From Dehalococcoidia bacterium (GTDB lineage Bacteria > Chloroflexota > Dehalococcoidia > UBA2985): DNA of 9,340 bases. Below, one piece after another: positions 1-6,727 of the stretch; positions within the stretch are counted from its first letter, which is position 1; each line of letters opens with the position of its first letter. A model generated the notes under the pieces. The model ran no database searches. It worked only from the letters and a program-made list of their open reading frames with translations, and was not told the DNA's origin. The DNA lies in assembly GCA_030740415.1 (NCBI GenBank), contig JASLXI010000016.1, positions 1 to 9,340 on the forward strand, read 5' to 3'. The translations under genes were made by a program, and so were the position numbers.

Positions 1-681
1 GAAATGGCCCTGGCCGGACAGGTCCAGGCCATAGCCACCGCACCTATTCATAAAGAAGCAGCCCGGCTCGCGGGATATCAGGACATAGGCCACACGGAGT
101 TACTGCAAAGCCTCACTGGGGCCAAAGAAGTAGCCACCATGCTTACTGCGGGCAACCTTCGTGTGGTGCACCTCACCACCCACAAGACCTTGGCCCGCGC
201 CGTCGAGTACGTCAAGAAGGGTCACATCCTTGCCAAGCTGGAACTTACCCACAGGTCCTTCCAGGGATGGGGTTTCCCTACTCCCCGCATTGCCGTGGCC
301 GCGCTGAACCCCCATGGTGGCGATGGTGGCCTCCTGGGGCGGGAGGAGATCGATGAGATAGCTCCGGCTGTGGAGGAAGCCCGTGGCCAAGGCATGGAGG
401 TAACGGGGCCCATACCCGCGGACTCGGTTTTCCCGCAGGCTATCGGTGGTCGTTACGATGCTGTCTTGGTCCTCTACCACGACCAGGGGCATATACCCAT
501 CAAGGTCAAGGACTTCGAAGGCAGCGTCAGCATAAATCTGGGCTTTCCCTTTGTGCGCACTTCAGTGGATCACGGCACAGCCTTCGACATTGCGGGCAAG
601 GGTATAGCCGACGCGACGGGAATGAAGGAGGCCATTCGTGCCGCCGCCTTCATAGCCAGCACTGGGCATCTGCCGGAGTAG
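1..681 (+). CDS. pdxA: PdxA-family 4-phospho-hydroxyacid dehydrogenase, 3' part (5' end outside window)
   Basis: This is the C-terminal two thirds (about 226 residues of a usual 320-340) of a PdxA-family NAD-dependent, metal-dependent dehydrogenase. Classical PdxA oxidises 4-hydroxythreonine-4-phosphate in vitamin B6 synthesis. The three metal-binding histidines of the family are present: in HTELL (codon 91-93), TTHK (181-183) and DHGTAFDIAGKG (571-573). The reading frame is open from base 1, so the ATG at 4 is probably internal. The variants APIHKEA (40-60) and YHDQGHIPIK (475-504), rather than classical TGPINK and YHDQGLPV, recall the PdxA2 branch that acts on 4-phospho-threonate or -erythronate. 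That subtype call is from memory and uncertain. The gene ends with TAG 52 bp before proC, and a promoter-like -10 in the gap suggests proC may be transcribed separately. Confidence 0.9.
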   Translation, partial: EMALAGQVQAIATAPIHKEAARLAGYQDIGHTELLQSLTGAKEVATMLTAGNLRVVHLTTHKTLARAVEYVKKGHILAKLELTHRSFQGWGFPTPRIAVAALNPHGGDGGLLGREEIDEIAPAVEEARGQGMEVTGPIPADSVFPQAIGGRYDAVLVLYHDQGHIPIKVKDFEGSVSINLGFPFVRTSVDHGTAFDIAGKGIADATGMKEAIRAAAFIASTGHLPE

Positions 682-686
682 TCTTT

Positions 687-709
687 TTGACCCTCATGGA
701 TACTATAAT
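687..709 (+). promoter_or_regulatory. Possible proC promoter (perfect -10 TATAAT)
   Basis: A perfect TATAAT lies at 704-709, 24 bp upstream of the proC ATG. The obvious TTGACC at 687-692 is only 11 bp away, too short for a normal sigma-70 spacer. No good -35 lies at 17 bp, so the -10 would have to work with a weak -35. A start near 716 would leave a leader of about 17 nt that still contains the ribosome binding site. Confidence 0.35.
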
Positions 710-732
710 GGCGCAATTGAGGAAAGAACCAC

Positions 733-1551
733 ATGCCTAATAACCTAAGCATAGCCTTTATCGGCGGCGGCACCATGGCCGAAGCCATACTATTGGGTAT
801 TCTTGACAAAGGGCTGGCGGCTCCTGGAGCCATCGCTGTTGGCGAGCCAGTGTCCCAGAGGCGGGACTACCTCGGCGACCGATATGGCGTAAGGACTACC
901 CAGGACAACCTGCAGGCCATTAAAGGAGTGCAAACGGTGATCCTTGCCGTGAAGCCCCAACAGCTTGAAGAGGTGCTGGTTGGACTAAAGGGTAAACTTG
1001 CTCCATGCCAGACTCTTCTATCCATAGTCGCGGGGGCAGCCGTTGATACTCTTTCCAACGGGTTGGATCACCTTGCCGTGATACGGGTCATGCCAAATAC
1101 CCCGGCCCAAGTGGGGCAGGGGATGAGCGTATGGACCGCCGCCTCCGATGTATCCAACGATCAGAAAGAAATGACCCAGGAAATACTGAACACTCTGGGT
1201 CAGGAAATATACGTCTCCGAAGAAAAATACCTGGACATGGCTACGGCCCTGAGCGCCAGCGGCCCTGCCTATGTCTTCCTGTTCCTGGAGGCCCTCATAG
1301 ATGCGGGGGTATATCTGGGGCTGACCAGGGACGTGGCACAGACCCTGGCCCTTCAGACCATCCAGGGAAGTGTGGCCCTGGCCAGGGAATCTGGGAAGCA
1401 CCCCGCGGACCTCCGCAACATGGTGACTTCTCCCGGTGGCACCACTGCCGAGGCACTGTTGTCTCTGGAAGAGGAGGGATTCAAGGGCATTGTGATTAAC
1501 GCCGTTGTTGCTGCCCATGAGAAAGCCATTACATTGGGCGAGGCGGACTGA
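733..1551 (+). CDS. proC: Pyrroline-5-carboxylate reductase
   Basis: The product catalyses the last step of proline biosynthesis, NAD(P)H-dependent reduction of 1-pyrroline-5-carboxylate to L-proline, in the cytoplasm. It has 272 residues, the normal family length. The N-terminal Rossmann motif IGGGTMAEA is at residues 10-18, followed by AVKPQ near residue 75 and IRVMPNTPAQVGQG near residue 117. The C-terminal dimerisation and active-site region carries LSASGPAYVF and the signature MVTSPGGTTAEAL. The start is supported by GAGGAAAG at 719-726, about 6 nt before the ATG. The stop codon overlaps the yggT start by one base (TGATG), implying translational coupling. Nothing is missing or odd. Confidence 0.97.
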   Translation: MPNNLSIAFIGGGTMAEAILLGILDKGLAAPGAIAVGEPVSQRRDYLGDRYGVRTTQDNLQAIKGVQTVILAVKPQQLEEVLVGLKGKLAPCQTLLSIVAGAAVDTLSNGLDHLAVIRVMPNTPAQVGQGMSVWTAASDVSNDQKEMTQEILNTLGQEIYVSEEKYLDMATALSASGPAYVFLFLEALIDAGVYLGLTRDVAQTLALQTIQGSVALARESGKHPADLRNMVTSPGGTTAEALLSLEEEGFKGIVINAVVAAHEKAITLGEAD

Positions 1552-1802
1552 TGGCGAGCCTTATCAACGCCCTGATAACACTTCTTACCTTTGCCATATT
1601 CGGCCGTGTCATCATGGACTGGCTTATAGTTGGCGGTGTAGTGCGCCACGACAGCCAAATCCGCCCTCTCCGGGACGTGCTAATTATGATCACCGAGCCT
1701 ATTCTGGCTCCCTTACGCCGCTACACCCGGATAGGCATGGTCGACCTCAGCCCCATGGCTGCCATCATTATCCTTAGCATCATTGGGCAGGTCCTGAGCT
1801 AA
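1551..1802 (+). CDS. yggT: YggT family small integral membrane protein
   Basis: An 83-residue protein with two hydrophobic segments (about residues 3-28 and 64-82) flanking a short polar loop. The loop contains the YggT-family signature EPILAPLRR (near residue 49), followed by G-V-D-L-S-P at the start of the second helix. Most YggT proteins have two copies of this unit; this is the short single-copy form common outside Proteobacteria. Function is poorly defined; family members have been linked to osmotic or membrane stress and to cell-division neighbourhoods. It overlaps proC by 1 nt, the classic proC-yggT pairing, and faces a convergent DUF167/YggU gene whose stop lies 3 bp away. In many genomes yggT and yggU are neighbours, which supports both calls. 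Confidence 0.92.
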   Translation: MASLINALITLLTFAIFGRVIMDWLIVGGVVRHDSQIRPLRDVLIMITEPILAPLRRYTRIGMVDLSPMAAIIILSIIGQVLS

Positions 1803-1805
1803 TCG

Positions 1806-2072
1806 CTACATTCCAAATCGGCTAATAGTCTCGTCTTGAATCAGACCTTCCACCGTCATCAGCTTGTCGCCGGTGCTGTGGCCCCCGTACTATCTCCACC
1901 GCTGAAGGAGGCACTCCTAGGGCGTGGGCAATGGCCTCGATTACCGCGGCGTTGGCCTTGCCTTTCTCAGGAGCAGCGCTTACCCTACACGTAATGACCC
2001 CTCCCCCGAGACCGTCACCCCGGCACGGCGGGCCTTGTGCTGCACACGTACGGTGATTCGGGCATGTGGCAA
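1806..2072 (-). pseudogene. yggU: DUF167/YggU family protein gene, broken by two compensating frameshifts
   Basis: Joining three minus-strand frames rebuilds a complete DUF167 protein of about 88 residues. The first frame starts at TTG 2072 (SD-like AAGGGAGAG at 2084-2076, in-frame stop just upstream at 2087-2085) and reads LPHARITVRVQHKARRAG to GEGSLRV near 1986. The second frame covers RVSAAPEKGKANAAVIEA to VEIVRG near 1885. The third returns to the first frame with GHSTGDKLMTVEGL and ends at TAG 1808-1806. All family hallmarks appear in order: the RVQ strand, SAAPEKGKANAA, and GHSTGDK. One base seems missing between 1986 and 1985, and one extra G sits in the five-G run 1886-1882 (CCCCC on the plus strand). 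The two errors cancel, so the original stop is used. Either a recent pseudogene or base-calling/assembly errors. Function unknown; convergent with yggT. Confidence 0.8.
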
Positions 2073-2139
2073 TTTCTCTCCCTTCTAAATGAGTCAAGTG
2101 GCACAGCCCAGAAGCCTGCCTGAGCGAAGCCGAAGAACC

Positions 2140-2200
2140 GGGTATTTGGGAGGGTTGTCCCCCAAATACCCCCGACTTCCTGTAAGGAGACAGAGGGGGG
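2140..2200. repeat. Strong inverted repeat with a second hairpin (extragenic repeat-like)
   Basis: GGGTATTTGGG (2140-2150) is the exact reverse complement of CCCAAATACCC (2161-2171), an 11-bp perfect stem with a 10-nt loop. A weaker CTTCC/GGAG hairpin and a G-run follow immediately to about 2200. The block lies between the start of the minus-strand yggU and the hisZ promoter. There is no T-run, so a simple intrinsic terminator is not indicated. It resembles in layout the block after hisC (8016-8073). The flanking 2115-2136 stretch (CCTGAGCGAAGCCGAAG) is similar to short extragenic repeats common in environmental genomes. Apart from this and the promoter, the 2073-2304 gap holds nothing I recognise. 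Confidence 0.65.
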
Positions 2201-2241
2201 TACACGCCTTTGCTGGGATGAGAACAATTATTCCTCATTCA

Positions 2242-2270
2242 TTGAAGTACCCATAGGCTTATTGTACAAT
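2242..2270 (+). promoter_or_regulatory. Likely his operon promoter (sigma-70 type)
   Basis: TTGAAG (2242-2247) and TACAAT (2265-2270) are separated by exactly 17 bp and match consensus at 4/6 and 5/6 bases. The expected transcription start near 2277 leaves about 28 nt before the hisZ ATG. That is too short for a his leader-peptide attenuator or a T-box, so regulation of this promoter would have to be by a protein or by feedback on HisG. No obvious operator is seen. Confidence 0.6.
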
Positions 2271-2304
2271 ACCTCCTAGCTGAGAACAGGGGTTTACACA
2301 CGCT

Positions 2305-3549
2305 ATGCCAGCAATTCGGCCGCTGTCCGGAATGAGAGACGAGACTCCCCAAGAGCTTGAACGGAGGACCTCCTTACAAGAAGCTCTTCGGGGACATCTT
2401 TCTTCTTTTGGCTATCAATCCATATCTACACCTCTGCTTGAGCCAACCGAGCTCTTCCTGCGCAAGTCCGGAGGAGAACTTGCTTCCCGGATGTACACCT
2501 TCACAGATCCCGGAGGAAACAGGGTAAGCCTTCGTCCGGAGTTCACCTCCTCCGTGATGCGCTACTATCTGGAGAGAGCCAAGGGAGAATCCCTTCCCAT
2601 GCGGATACAGTACGGCGGCCCAGTCTTCCGTTATGACCAGACCAGCGGGTTCAAGCAGTTTCATCAGACAGGAGCCGAGATCATAGGTGCCTCTCCCCCT
2701 GAGTCTGATGGCGAAGTCCTGGCTCTGGCCCAGAAAGGGTTGTCTCTTATCGGGTCGCCAGCCCACACATGCGTAGTTGGACATGTGGGCGTCTTGCACC
2801 TCATGCTGGAGGAGATAGGCCTGTCCCATAGGGCCCAGGTCTTTCTGGTAGCCAGCTTGTCACGGCTCAAGCAGGACCAGGGAGAGAGCCAGAGGGTACT
2901 GGAACGGGCCCACTTCCTGGGATTGATGAAGTCCGGCGAAAACGTTCATGCCTCGAATCCCCTGGTGGATGATATGAAGGAGGAAGAGGCCTTAAGCCTT
3001 CTCCAGGACGTCTTTCACAACTCCCTCAGTGGTATCGAGGGTAGTCGTTCAATGGAAGAGATCCTCACCCGCTTCATGCAAAAGCTGAAGCGGGGCGATG
3101 ATCCAAGAAAGATGGAACAGGGTATTTCCCTTTTCTCACGCCTTGCCTCAATAAGAGGTGAGGAAGCGCAGGCTTTGCCTCAAATACGCTCGGTACTTCA
3201 GGACTACGGAATTAGTTCGAGTTCCCTCGCTCCCTTGGAAGACGTCCTATCCAGCTTTCACCGGCGCGATCCCTCCACGGCCCTTGTGGTAGACATAGGG
3301 TTTGTACGTGGGATAGCCTACTATACTGGCATGGTCTTTGAGATATTGGCTCCCAGTCCCAATGGCCCCATAACCCTGTGTGGTGGGGGTCGCTACGATG
3401 GTTTGGTCAAAGCCCTGGGAGGAGAAGACGGCGTGCCTGCCTTGGGCTTTGCCTATACTCTGGAATCCCTTCTGGGGTTGCCGCCCGAAAACTTGCCCGA
3501 AGACTTGGAGGACGGACATCTTACGTTTAGCAATTCCCAGCGACGGTGA
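2305..3549 (+). CDS. hisZ: ATP phosphoribosyltransferase regulatory subunit (HisZ), histidyl-tRNA synthetase paralogue
   Basis: A 414-residue class II aminoacyl-tRNA-synthetase-fold protein without the C-terminal anticodon-binding domain of HisS. Visible elements: the N-terminal RPLSGMRDETPQE, motif 2 starting at VFRYDQTSGFKQFHQTG (Arg109), a histidine-binding element RGIAYYTG (Arg335 onward), GGGRYDGL (360-367), and a degenerate motif 3 VPALGFAYTLESLL in which Ser388 replaces the usual arginine. Loss of the motif 3 arginine and of the tRNA-binding domain, plus position directly before hisG, argue for HisZ rather than HisS. In the known system HisZ forms a hetero-octamer with short HisG and carries the histidine feedback site. 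The last ~10 residues are encoded in DNA that also encodes the start of hisG. The Shine-Dalgarno is weak (AGGGG at 2288-2292, 12 nt before the ATG). A truncated HisS is the alternative, less likely. Confidence 0.85.
   Translation: MPAIRPLSGMRDETPQELERRTSLQEALRGHLSSFGYQSISTPLLEPTELFLRKSGGELASRMYTFTDPGGNRVSLRPEFTSSVMRYYLERAKGESLPMRIQYGGPVFRYDQTSGFKQFHQTGAEIIGASPPESDGEVLALAQKGLSLIGSPAHTCVVGHVGVLHLMLEEIGLSHRAQVFLVASLSRLKQDQGESQRVLERAHFLGLMKSGENVHASNPLVDDMKEEEALSLLQDVFHNSLSGIEGSRSMEEILTRFMQKLKRGDDPRKMEQGISLFSRLASIRGEEAQALPQIRSVLQDYGISSSSLAPLEDVLSSFHRRDPSTALVVDIGFVRGIAYYTGMVFEILAPSPNGPITLCGGGRYDGLVKALGGEDGVPALGFAYTLESLLGLPPENLPEDLEDGHLTFSNSQRR
3507..3520 (+). promoter_or_regulatory. hisG ribosome binding site with apparent ATC start codon
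   Basis: A perfect GGAGG (3507-3511) is followed by a 6-nt spacer and then ATC (3518-3520), exactly where HisG homologues begin ((M)LRLAIPSDGELY). No ATG, GTG or TTG exists in this frame close by. The nearest upstream candidates lie far inside hisZ, with no ribosome binding site seen, and would add 24 or more residues of out-of-frame hisZ translation. Either initiation at AUC or a G-to-C change or error at 3520. Confidence 0.6.
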
Positions 3550-4513
3550 ACTCTACGACTCAACCCTGGCGTTCTTGAGAAACAGTGGTCTATCTGTGGA
3601 GCGTTCAAGCCCGCGCCGCTATACTGCCACCATTCGCGCCATACCCGATACCACGGCGCTGTTTCAGAGGACCGCGGACATACCCTTGAAAGTAGAGGAA
3701 GGCAGTGCCGACCTGGGCATCACGGGGCTGGACCGCTTCCTGGAGTTGTCCGCCGAGGGAAGCGATTCCATTCTCATAGTGGAAGACCTGGGATTTGGAT
3801 ACTGTGAGTTGGTCATGGGTGTCCCAGACTCTTGGCTGGATGTTGACTCCATGGATGATCTGGCCGACCTTTCCCTGGATCTGAGGGAGCGTGGCAAAGA
3901 CCTGAGAATAGCCACCAAATATCCGCGGCTGGTGCAGCGTCACCTCTTCCGCTACGGGGTCAATTACTTCTCCTTGGTTCAGTCCAGCGGGACCCTGGAG
4001 GCCGCGCCCGCTATGGGCTTCGCCGATGTCATCGCCGACATATCCTCCACCGGTACCACTATGAGGGAGAATCGGCTCAAGACCCTGGAAGACGGGATCA
4101 TACTTAGGTCTCAGGCCTGCGTAATCGGAAACAAACGCCTACTGGCCCAGGAACAATCTACCTGCCAGGAAACCAAGAGCCTTCTGGAATACGTGGAGGC
4201 TTACCTTCGGGCCAGGGACTTCTTCAGTATCACGGCGAATATCCGTGGAAATTCCCCCGAGGAAGTGGCCGTCCGTGTGACTCAGCGACCGGAGGTGTCC
4301 GGTCTCAAGGGCCCCACCATATCCAGGGTATACAGCGACGATGCGGATACATGGTACGCAGTGACTATGGTAGTGCCACGGAACAAACTCTTGGAGGCCG
4401 TTGAACACCTCCGTCAGATTGGCGGAGGCAGTGTAACCGTACTTCAGGCTCACTACGTCTTCCAGGACCAGTGCACCTCCTATCAGGACCTGCTCCGTGC
4501 GCTTGGCAAATAG
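3518..4513 (+). CDS. hisG: ATP phosphoribosyltransferase, long form, apparent ATC start
   Basis: HisG condenses ATP and PRPP to phosphoribosyl-ATP, the first committed and feedback-regulated step of histidine synthesis. From ATC 3518 the protein has 331 residues. It starts (M)LRLAIPSDGELYDSTLAFL, has GITGLD at 67-72, and the PRPP-binding loop DISSTGTTMREN at 174-185 followed by RLKTLEDG. Residues ~245-315 (PTIS at 266, then VTMVVP and GGGSVTVLQ) look like the ACT-like HisG_C regulatory domain of long-form enzymes. The frame itself is open back to ATG 3380, but the 46 residues before 3518 are hisZ out of frame and unlike HisG, so I reject that start. The gene overlaps hisZ by 32 bp and precedes the phospholipase-like gene by 20 bp. 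Having both HisZ and the long C-terminus is unusual. Confidence 0.88.
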   Translation: MLRLAIPSDGELYDSTLAFLRNSGLSVERSSPRRYTATIRAIPDTTALFQRTADIPLKVEEGSADLGITGLDRFLELSAEGSDSILIVEDLGFGYCELVMGVPDSWLDVDSMDDLADLSLDLRERGKDLRIATKYPRLVQRHLFRYGVNYFSLVQSSGTLEAAPAMGFADVIADISSTGTTMRENRLKTLEDGIILRSQACVIGNKRLLAQEQSTCQETKSLLEYVEAYLRARDFFSITANIRGNSPEEVAVRVTQRPEVSGLKGPTISRVYSDDADTWYAVTMVVPRNKLLEAVEHLRQIGGGSVTVLQAHYVFQDQCTSYQDLLRALGK

Positions 4514-4533
4514 ATTGACCTGTAGAGCAAGAA

Positions 4534-5298
4534 ATGCCTAATCTCAGCGCTCACCTTGGAATGGCGAAAGATGCCGCCTCACGGCTGAAGCACCCCATCG
4601 TGGACAGGTGTCTGGGGGCTTTTCTCCTGGGGTCGGTGTCCCCGGACATTCGTATTATAACCAGGGGGAAACGTGACGAGACCCATTTTGTCGATCTGGA
4701 CTTCCGAAGGGAGGGTGAAGGCCTGGAGGGACTGTTCCAGATCCATCCCCACCTGGCACAGTCCGCCGACCTCACGGAGGCTACCAGTGCTTTCATTGTC
4801 GGCTACGCCTCCCACCTCCTGTCAGACGAGCTGTGGATACTGGACCTGTACCGCCCCTACTTCGGCAATCGGGATGTCTTTCATGATCCAATAGAGGGAG
4901 ACCTGATGGACCGAGTGCTTCAGTTGGAGCTGGACCGCCGGGAACAGTTGGCCTTGGGGGGGCTGGAGACCCTTCGACCCTTTATGGTGAACGCTGAAGA
5001 AGATGTGGAGGTAGGCTTCATTCCCTCTGCCACCATGTGCGAGTGGCGTGAATGGATCGAGGGCACCCTGGACTGGCACTTCAATTGGGACAGGTTGCGG
5101 TTCATGGCCCGACGGGTCATTTCCAAGAACAGTGATCTATCGGAGGAACAGGTCAAGGAGATGGTCGAGGACTTCCTTGACTCCGTCCCTCGTGGTCTTG
5201 ATCGCATCTACCAGATTATTTCACAGAAGCGTTTCGAGGCCTTCAGGGAAAAGAGCATAGAGGACTTGGTTGAGTTCGCCCAGGGGTATCTGCAATGA
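4534..5298 (+). CDS. Zinc-dependent phospholipase C-like protein (PF00882-like) inside the his operon
   Basis: A 254-residue protein without signal peptide or membrane segment. The N-terminal half has the histidine/aspartate pattern of the zinc-dependent phospholipase C / S1-P1 nuclease fold: His7 in SAHLGMAKD, FLLGSVSPDI with Asp38, ETHFVD with His51 and Asp54, then FIVGYASHLLSDELW with His94 and Asp98. These fit a multi-zinc site. The C-terminal half (from about residue 150) is charged and probably helical, and I do not recognise it. Substrate is unknown; many members of this family are cytoplasmic hypothetical proteins, so phospholipase activity should not be assumed. It starts 20 bp after hisG with a poor Shine-Dalgarno and ends with an ATGA overlap into hisD, so it is translated with the his genes. 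A role as the missing histidinol-phosphate phosphatase is only speculation. Confidence 0.75.
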   Translation: MPNLSAHLGMAKDAASRLKHPIVDRCLGAFLLGSVSPDIRIITRGKRDETHFVDLDFRREGEGLEGLFQIHPHLAQSADLTEATSAFIVGYASHLLSDELWILDLYRPYFGNRDVFHDPIEGDLMDRVLQLELDRREQLALGGLETLRPFMVNAEEDVEVGFIPSATMCEWREWIEGTLDWHFNWDRLRFMARRVISKNSDLSEEQVKEMVEDFLDSVPRGLDRIYQIISQKRFEAFREKSIEDLVEFAQGYLQ

Positions 5299-6659
5299 AA
5301 ATCCTTCGTGGCCTAGCAGAAGGTCGCAAAGCCCTCGATAGAGATGCCTTTGCTGAGGAGCAGGTAGCTTCTCCGGAGCTAATGGAGGGTATAAAACGCA
5401 TCTTCGGCCAGCCTCTCACGCCTGAGGAGACCGTCGCCCGGATAATCTCCCAGGTCTCTAGGCGAGGTGATGATGCAGTTAGGGAGTATACCAAGCTCGT
5501 CGACGGGGTAGACCTTGCTGCCTTTGAGTTGGGCCGCGACGATATATCCAGGGCCGCTTCTGAGGTGCCTCCCGAGGTCGCCGAAGCCCTGGGCCGTGCC
5601 TCGAGCCGTATTCGACAGTTCCACGCGGCCACTCTCTCCCGTCCCTGGATGGATATGGAGAACGGCTTCGGCGAGATGATAACGCCCATTGAGCGTGTGG
5701 GAATATACATCCCCGGCGGGCGCGCTGCATATCCGTCCACCGTGCTCATGACCGCTATACCCGCTAGAGTGGCTGGCGTCAAGGAGGTGTTCCTTGCTAC
5801 GCCGCCTCGGGGCGACCAGGGACCTTCACCCGCGGTCATGGCCGCGGCACAGGTAGTTGGGGTCAGTAGAGTGTTCCAGGTTGGCGGTGCCCAGGCCATC
5901 GCTGCTATGGCCTATGGTACCGAGACCATCCCCCGGGTAGACATGATCTGTGGCCCTGGGAACATCTTCGTTACCCTGGCCAAGAAAATGGTTTATGGGC
6001 AGGTCGGTATAGACGGCTTGGAAGGGCCCACGGAGACCCTCATTATCGCAGACGAGACTGCAAACCCTGTTCTCTGTGCGGCCGACCTTCTGGGACAGGC
6101 GGAGCATGACCTTTTGGCCACTCCTGCTCTCATCACGACCTCCGAGAGCTTGCTTTCCCCAATCCGGGAAGAGATAAAGAAGCAGTTGGACGGCCTTAGC
6201 CGCAAGGATACTGCCTCATCCTCCATCGAAAGTCGTGGAGTGTTCGTACTCGTGGACACCCTGGATGAAGCCCTTGAGCTGGCCAACGACTATGCTCCTG
6301 AGCATCTCTGCCTCATGGTTAAAGACCCCTGGGACGCCGTAGGCAAAGTACGTCATACAGGCGGAATCTTCCTGGGAGACCACTCTCCGGAGAGTATGGG
6401 CGACTATGTTGCCGGCCCAAGCCACGTCATGCCTACCGGCGGCAGTGCGCGGTTCAACTCCTATCTGGGTGTAAACCAGTTTCTCAAAAGGACGCCTGTG
6501 GTGGCCCTCGACCCCGATACTGCCCGTCGTTTCACTGCGACCGCTGCTATCTTGGCTCGTGCCGAGAACTTTGATGCCCATGCTCGGTCGGTGGAACTGA
6601 GGATGGAGCTTCAGGATAAGTCTTCCCAGAGTGACTCCGGGTCTTCGAGGGGCACCTAG
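5295..6659 (+). CDS. hisD: Histidinol dehydrogenase
   Basis: HisD performs the last two steps of histidine synthesis, NAD-dependent four-electron oxidation of L-histidinol to L-histidine, as a zinc homodimer. At 454 residues it is slightly longer than the usual ~430; the extra is mostly a polar tail after residue 436. The key residues line up with E. coli HisD at an offset of 9-10: zinc ligands Gln268 and His271 (GQAEHD), Asp370 (GDYVAG) and His429 (DAHARS); catalytic Glu336-His337 (APEHL); and His377 (SHVMPTGG). GPTETLIIAD and ERVGIYIPGG are also present. The ATG overlaps the stop of the preceding gene by 4 nt, which fixes the start by coupling. The coding block ends here; 257 bp of repeat-rich DNA separates it from hisC. 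Confidence 0.98.
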   Translation: MKILRGLAEGRKALDRDAFAEEQVASPELMEGIKRIFGQPLTPEETVARIISQVSRRGDDAVREYTKLVDGVDLAAFELGRDDISRAASEVPPEVAEALGRASSRIRQFHAATLSRPWMDMENGFGEMITPIERVGIYIPGGRAAYPSTVLMTAIPARVAGVKEVFLATPPRGDQGPSPAVMAAAQVVGVSRVFQVGGAQAIAAMAYGTETIPRVDMICGPGNIFVTLAKKMVYGQVGIDGLEGPTETLIIADETANPVLCAADLLGQAEHDLLATPALITTSESLLSPIREEIKKQLDGLSRKDTASSSIESRGVFVLVDTLDEALELANDYAPEHLCLMVKDPWDAVGKVRHTGGIFLGDHSPESMGDYVAGPSHVMPTGGSARFNSYLGVNQFLKRTPVVALDPDTARRFTATAAILARAENFDAHARSVELRMELQDKSSQSDSGSSRGT

Positions 6660-6674
6660 TGCAGTGCCCCAGAG

Positions 6675-6686
6675 ATTCACGTGAAT
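6675..6686. repeat. 12-bp perfect palindrome
   Basis: ATTCACGTGAAT equals its own reverse complement and lies 16 bp after the hisD stop. It could be an operator for a dimeric regulator, or the edge of the adjoining repeat element. Only the symmetry is seen; no function is shown. Confidence 0.4.
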
Positions 6687-6727
6687 GTCATTGCGCGGCC
6701 CGACGGAGGAGGATGGTGGCAATCTGG
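6686..6727. repeat. REP-like element (TGTCATTGCG ... GTGGCAATCTGG)
   Basis: The ends TGTCATTGCG (6686-6695) and GTGGCAATCTGG (6716-6727) pair through ATTGC/GCAAT and match, as far as I recall, the widespread extragenic repeat with CATTGCGAG at one end and GTGGCAATC at the other. The middle is GC-rich and poorly paired. Only one copy is in the window, so repetition in the genome is inferred. Confidence 0.55.

Noticed and set aside
1822..2238. 138-residue minus-strand open frame as one intact protein
   Set aside because: Only its middle (near 1885-1986) matches DUF167. Its N-terminal half reads through the 2140-2171 hairpin, and its C-terminus is out of frame compared with the family.
3380..3517. 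Upstream extension of hisG to ATG 3380
   Set aside because: The 46 added residues are the out-of-frame translation of the conserved HisZ end (GGGRYDGL, motif 3) and do not resemble HisG. No ribosome binding site was seen upstream of 3380.
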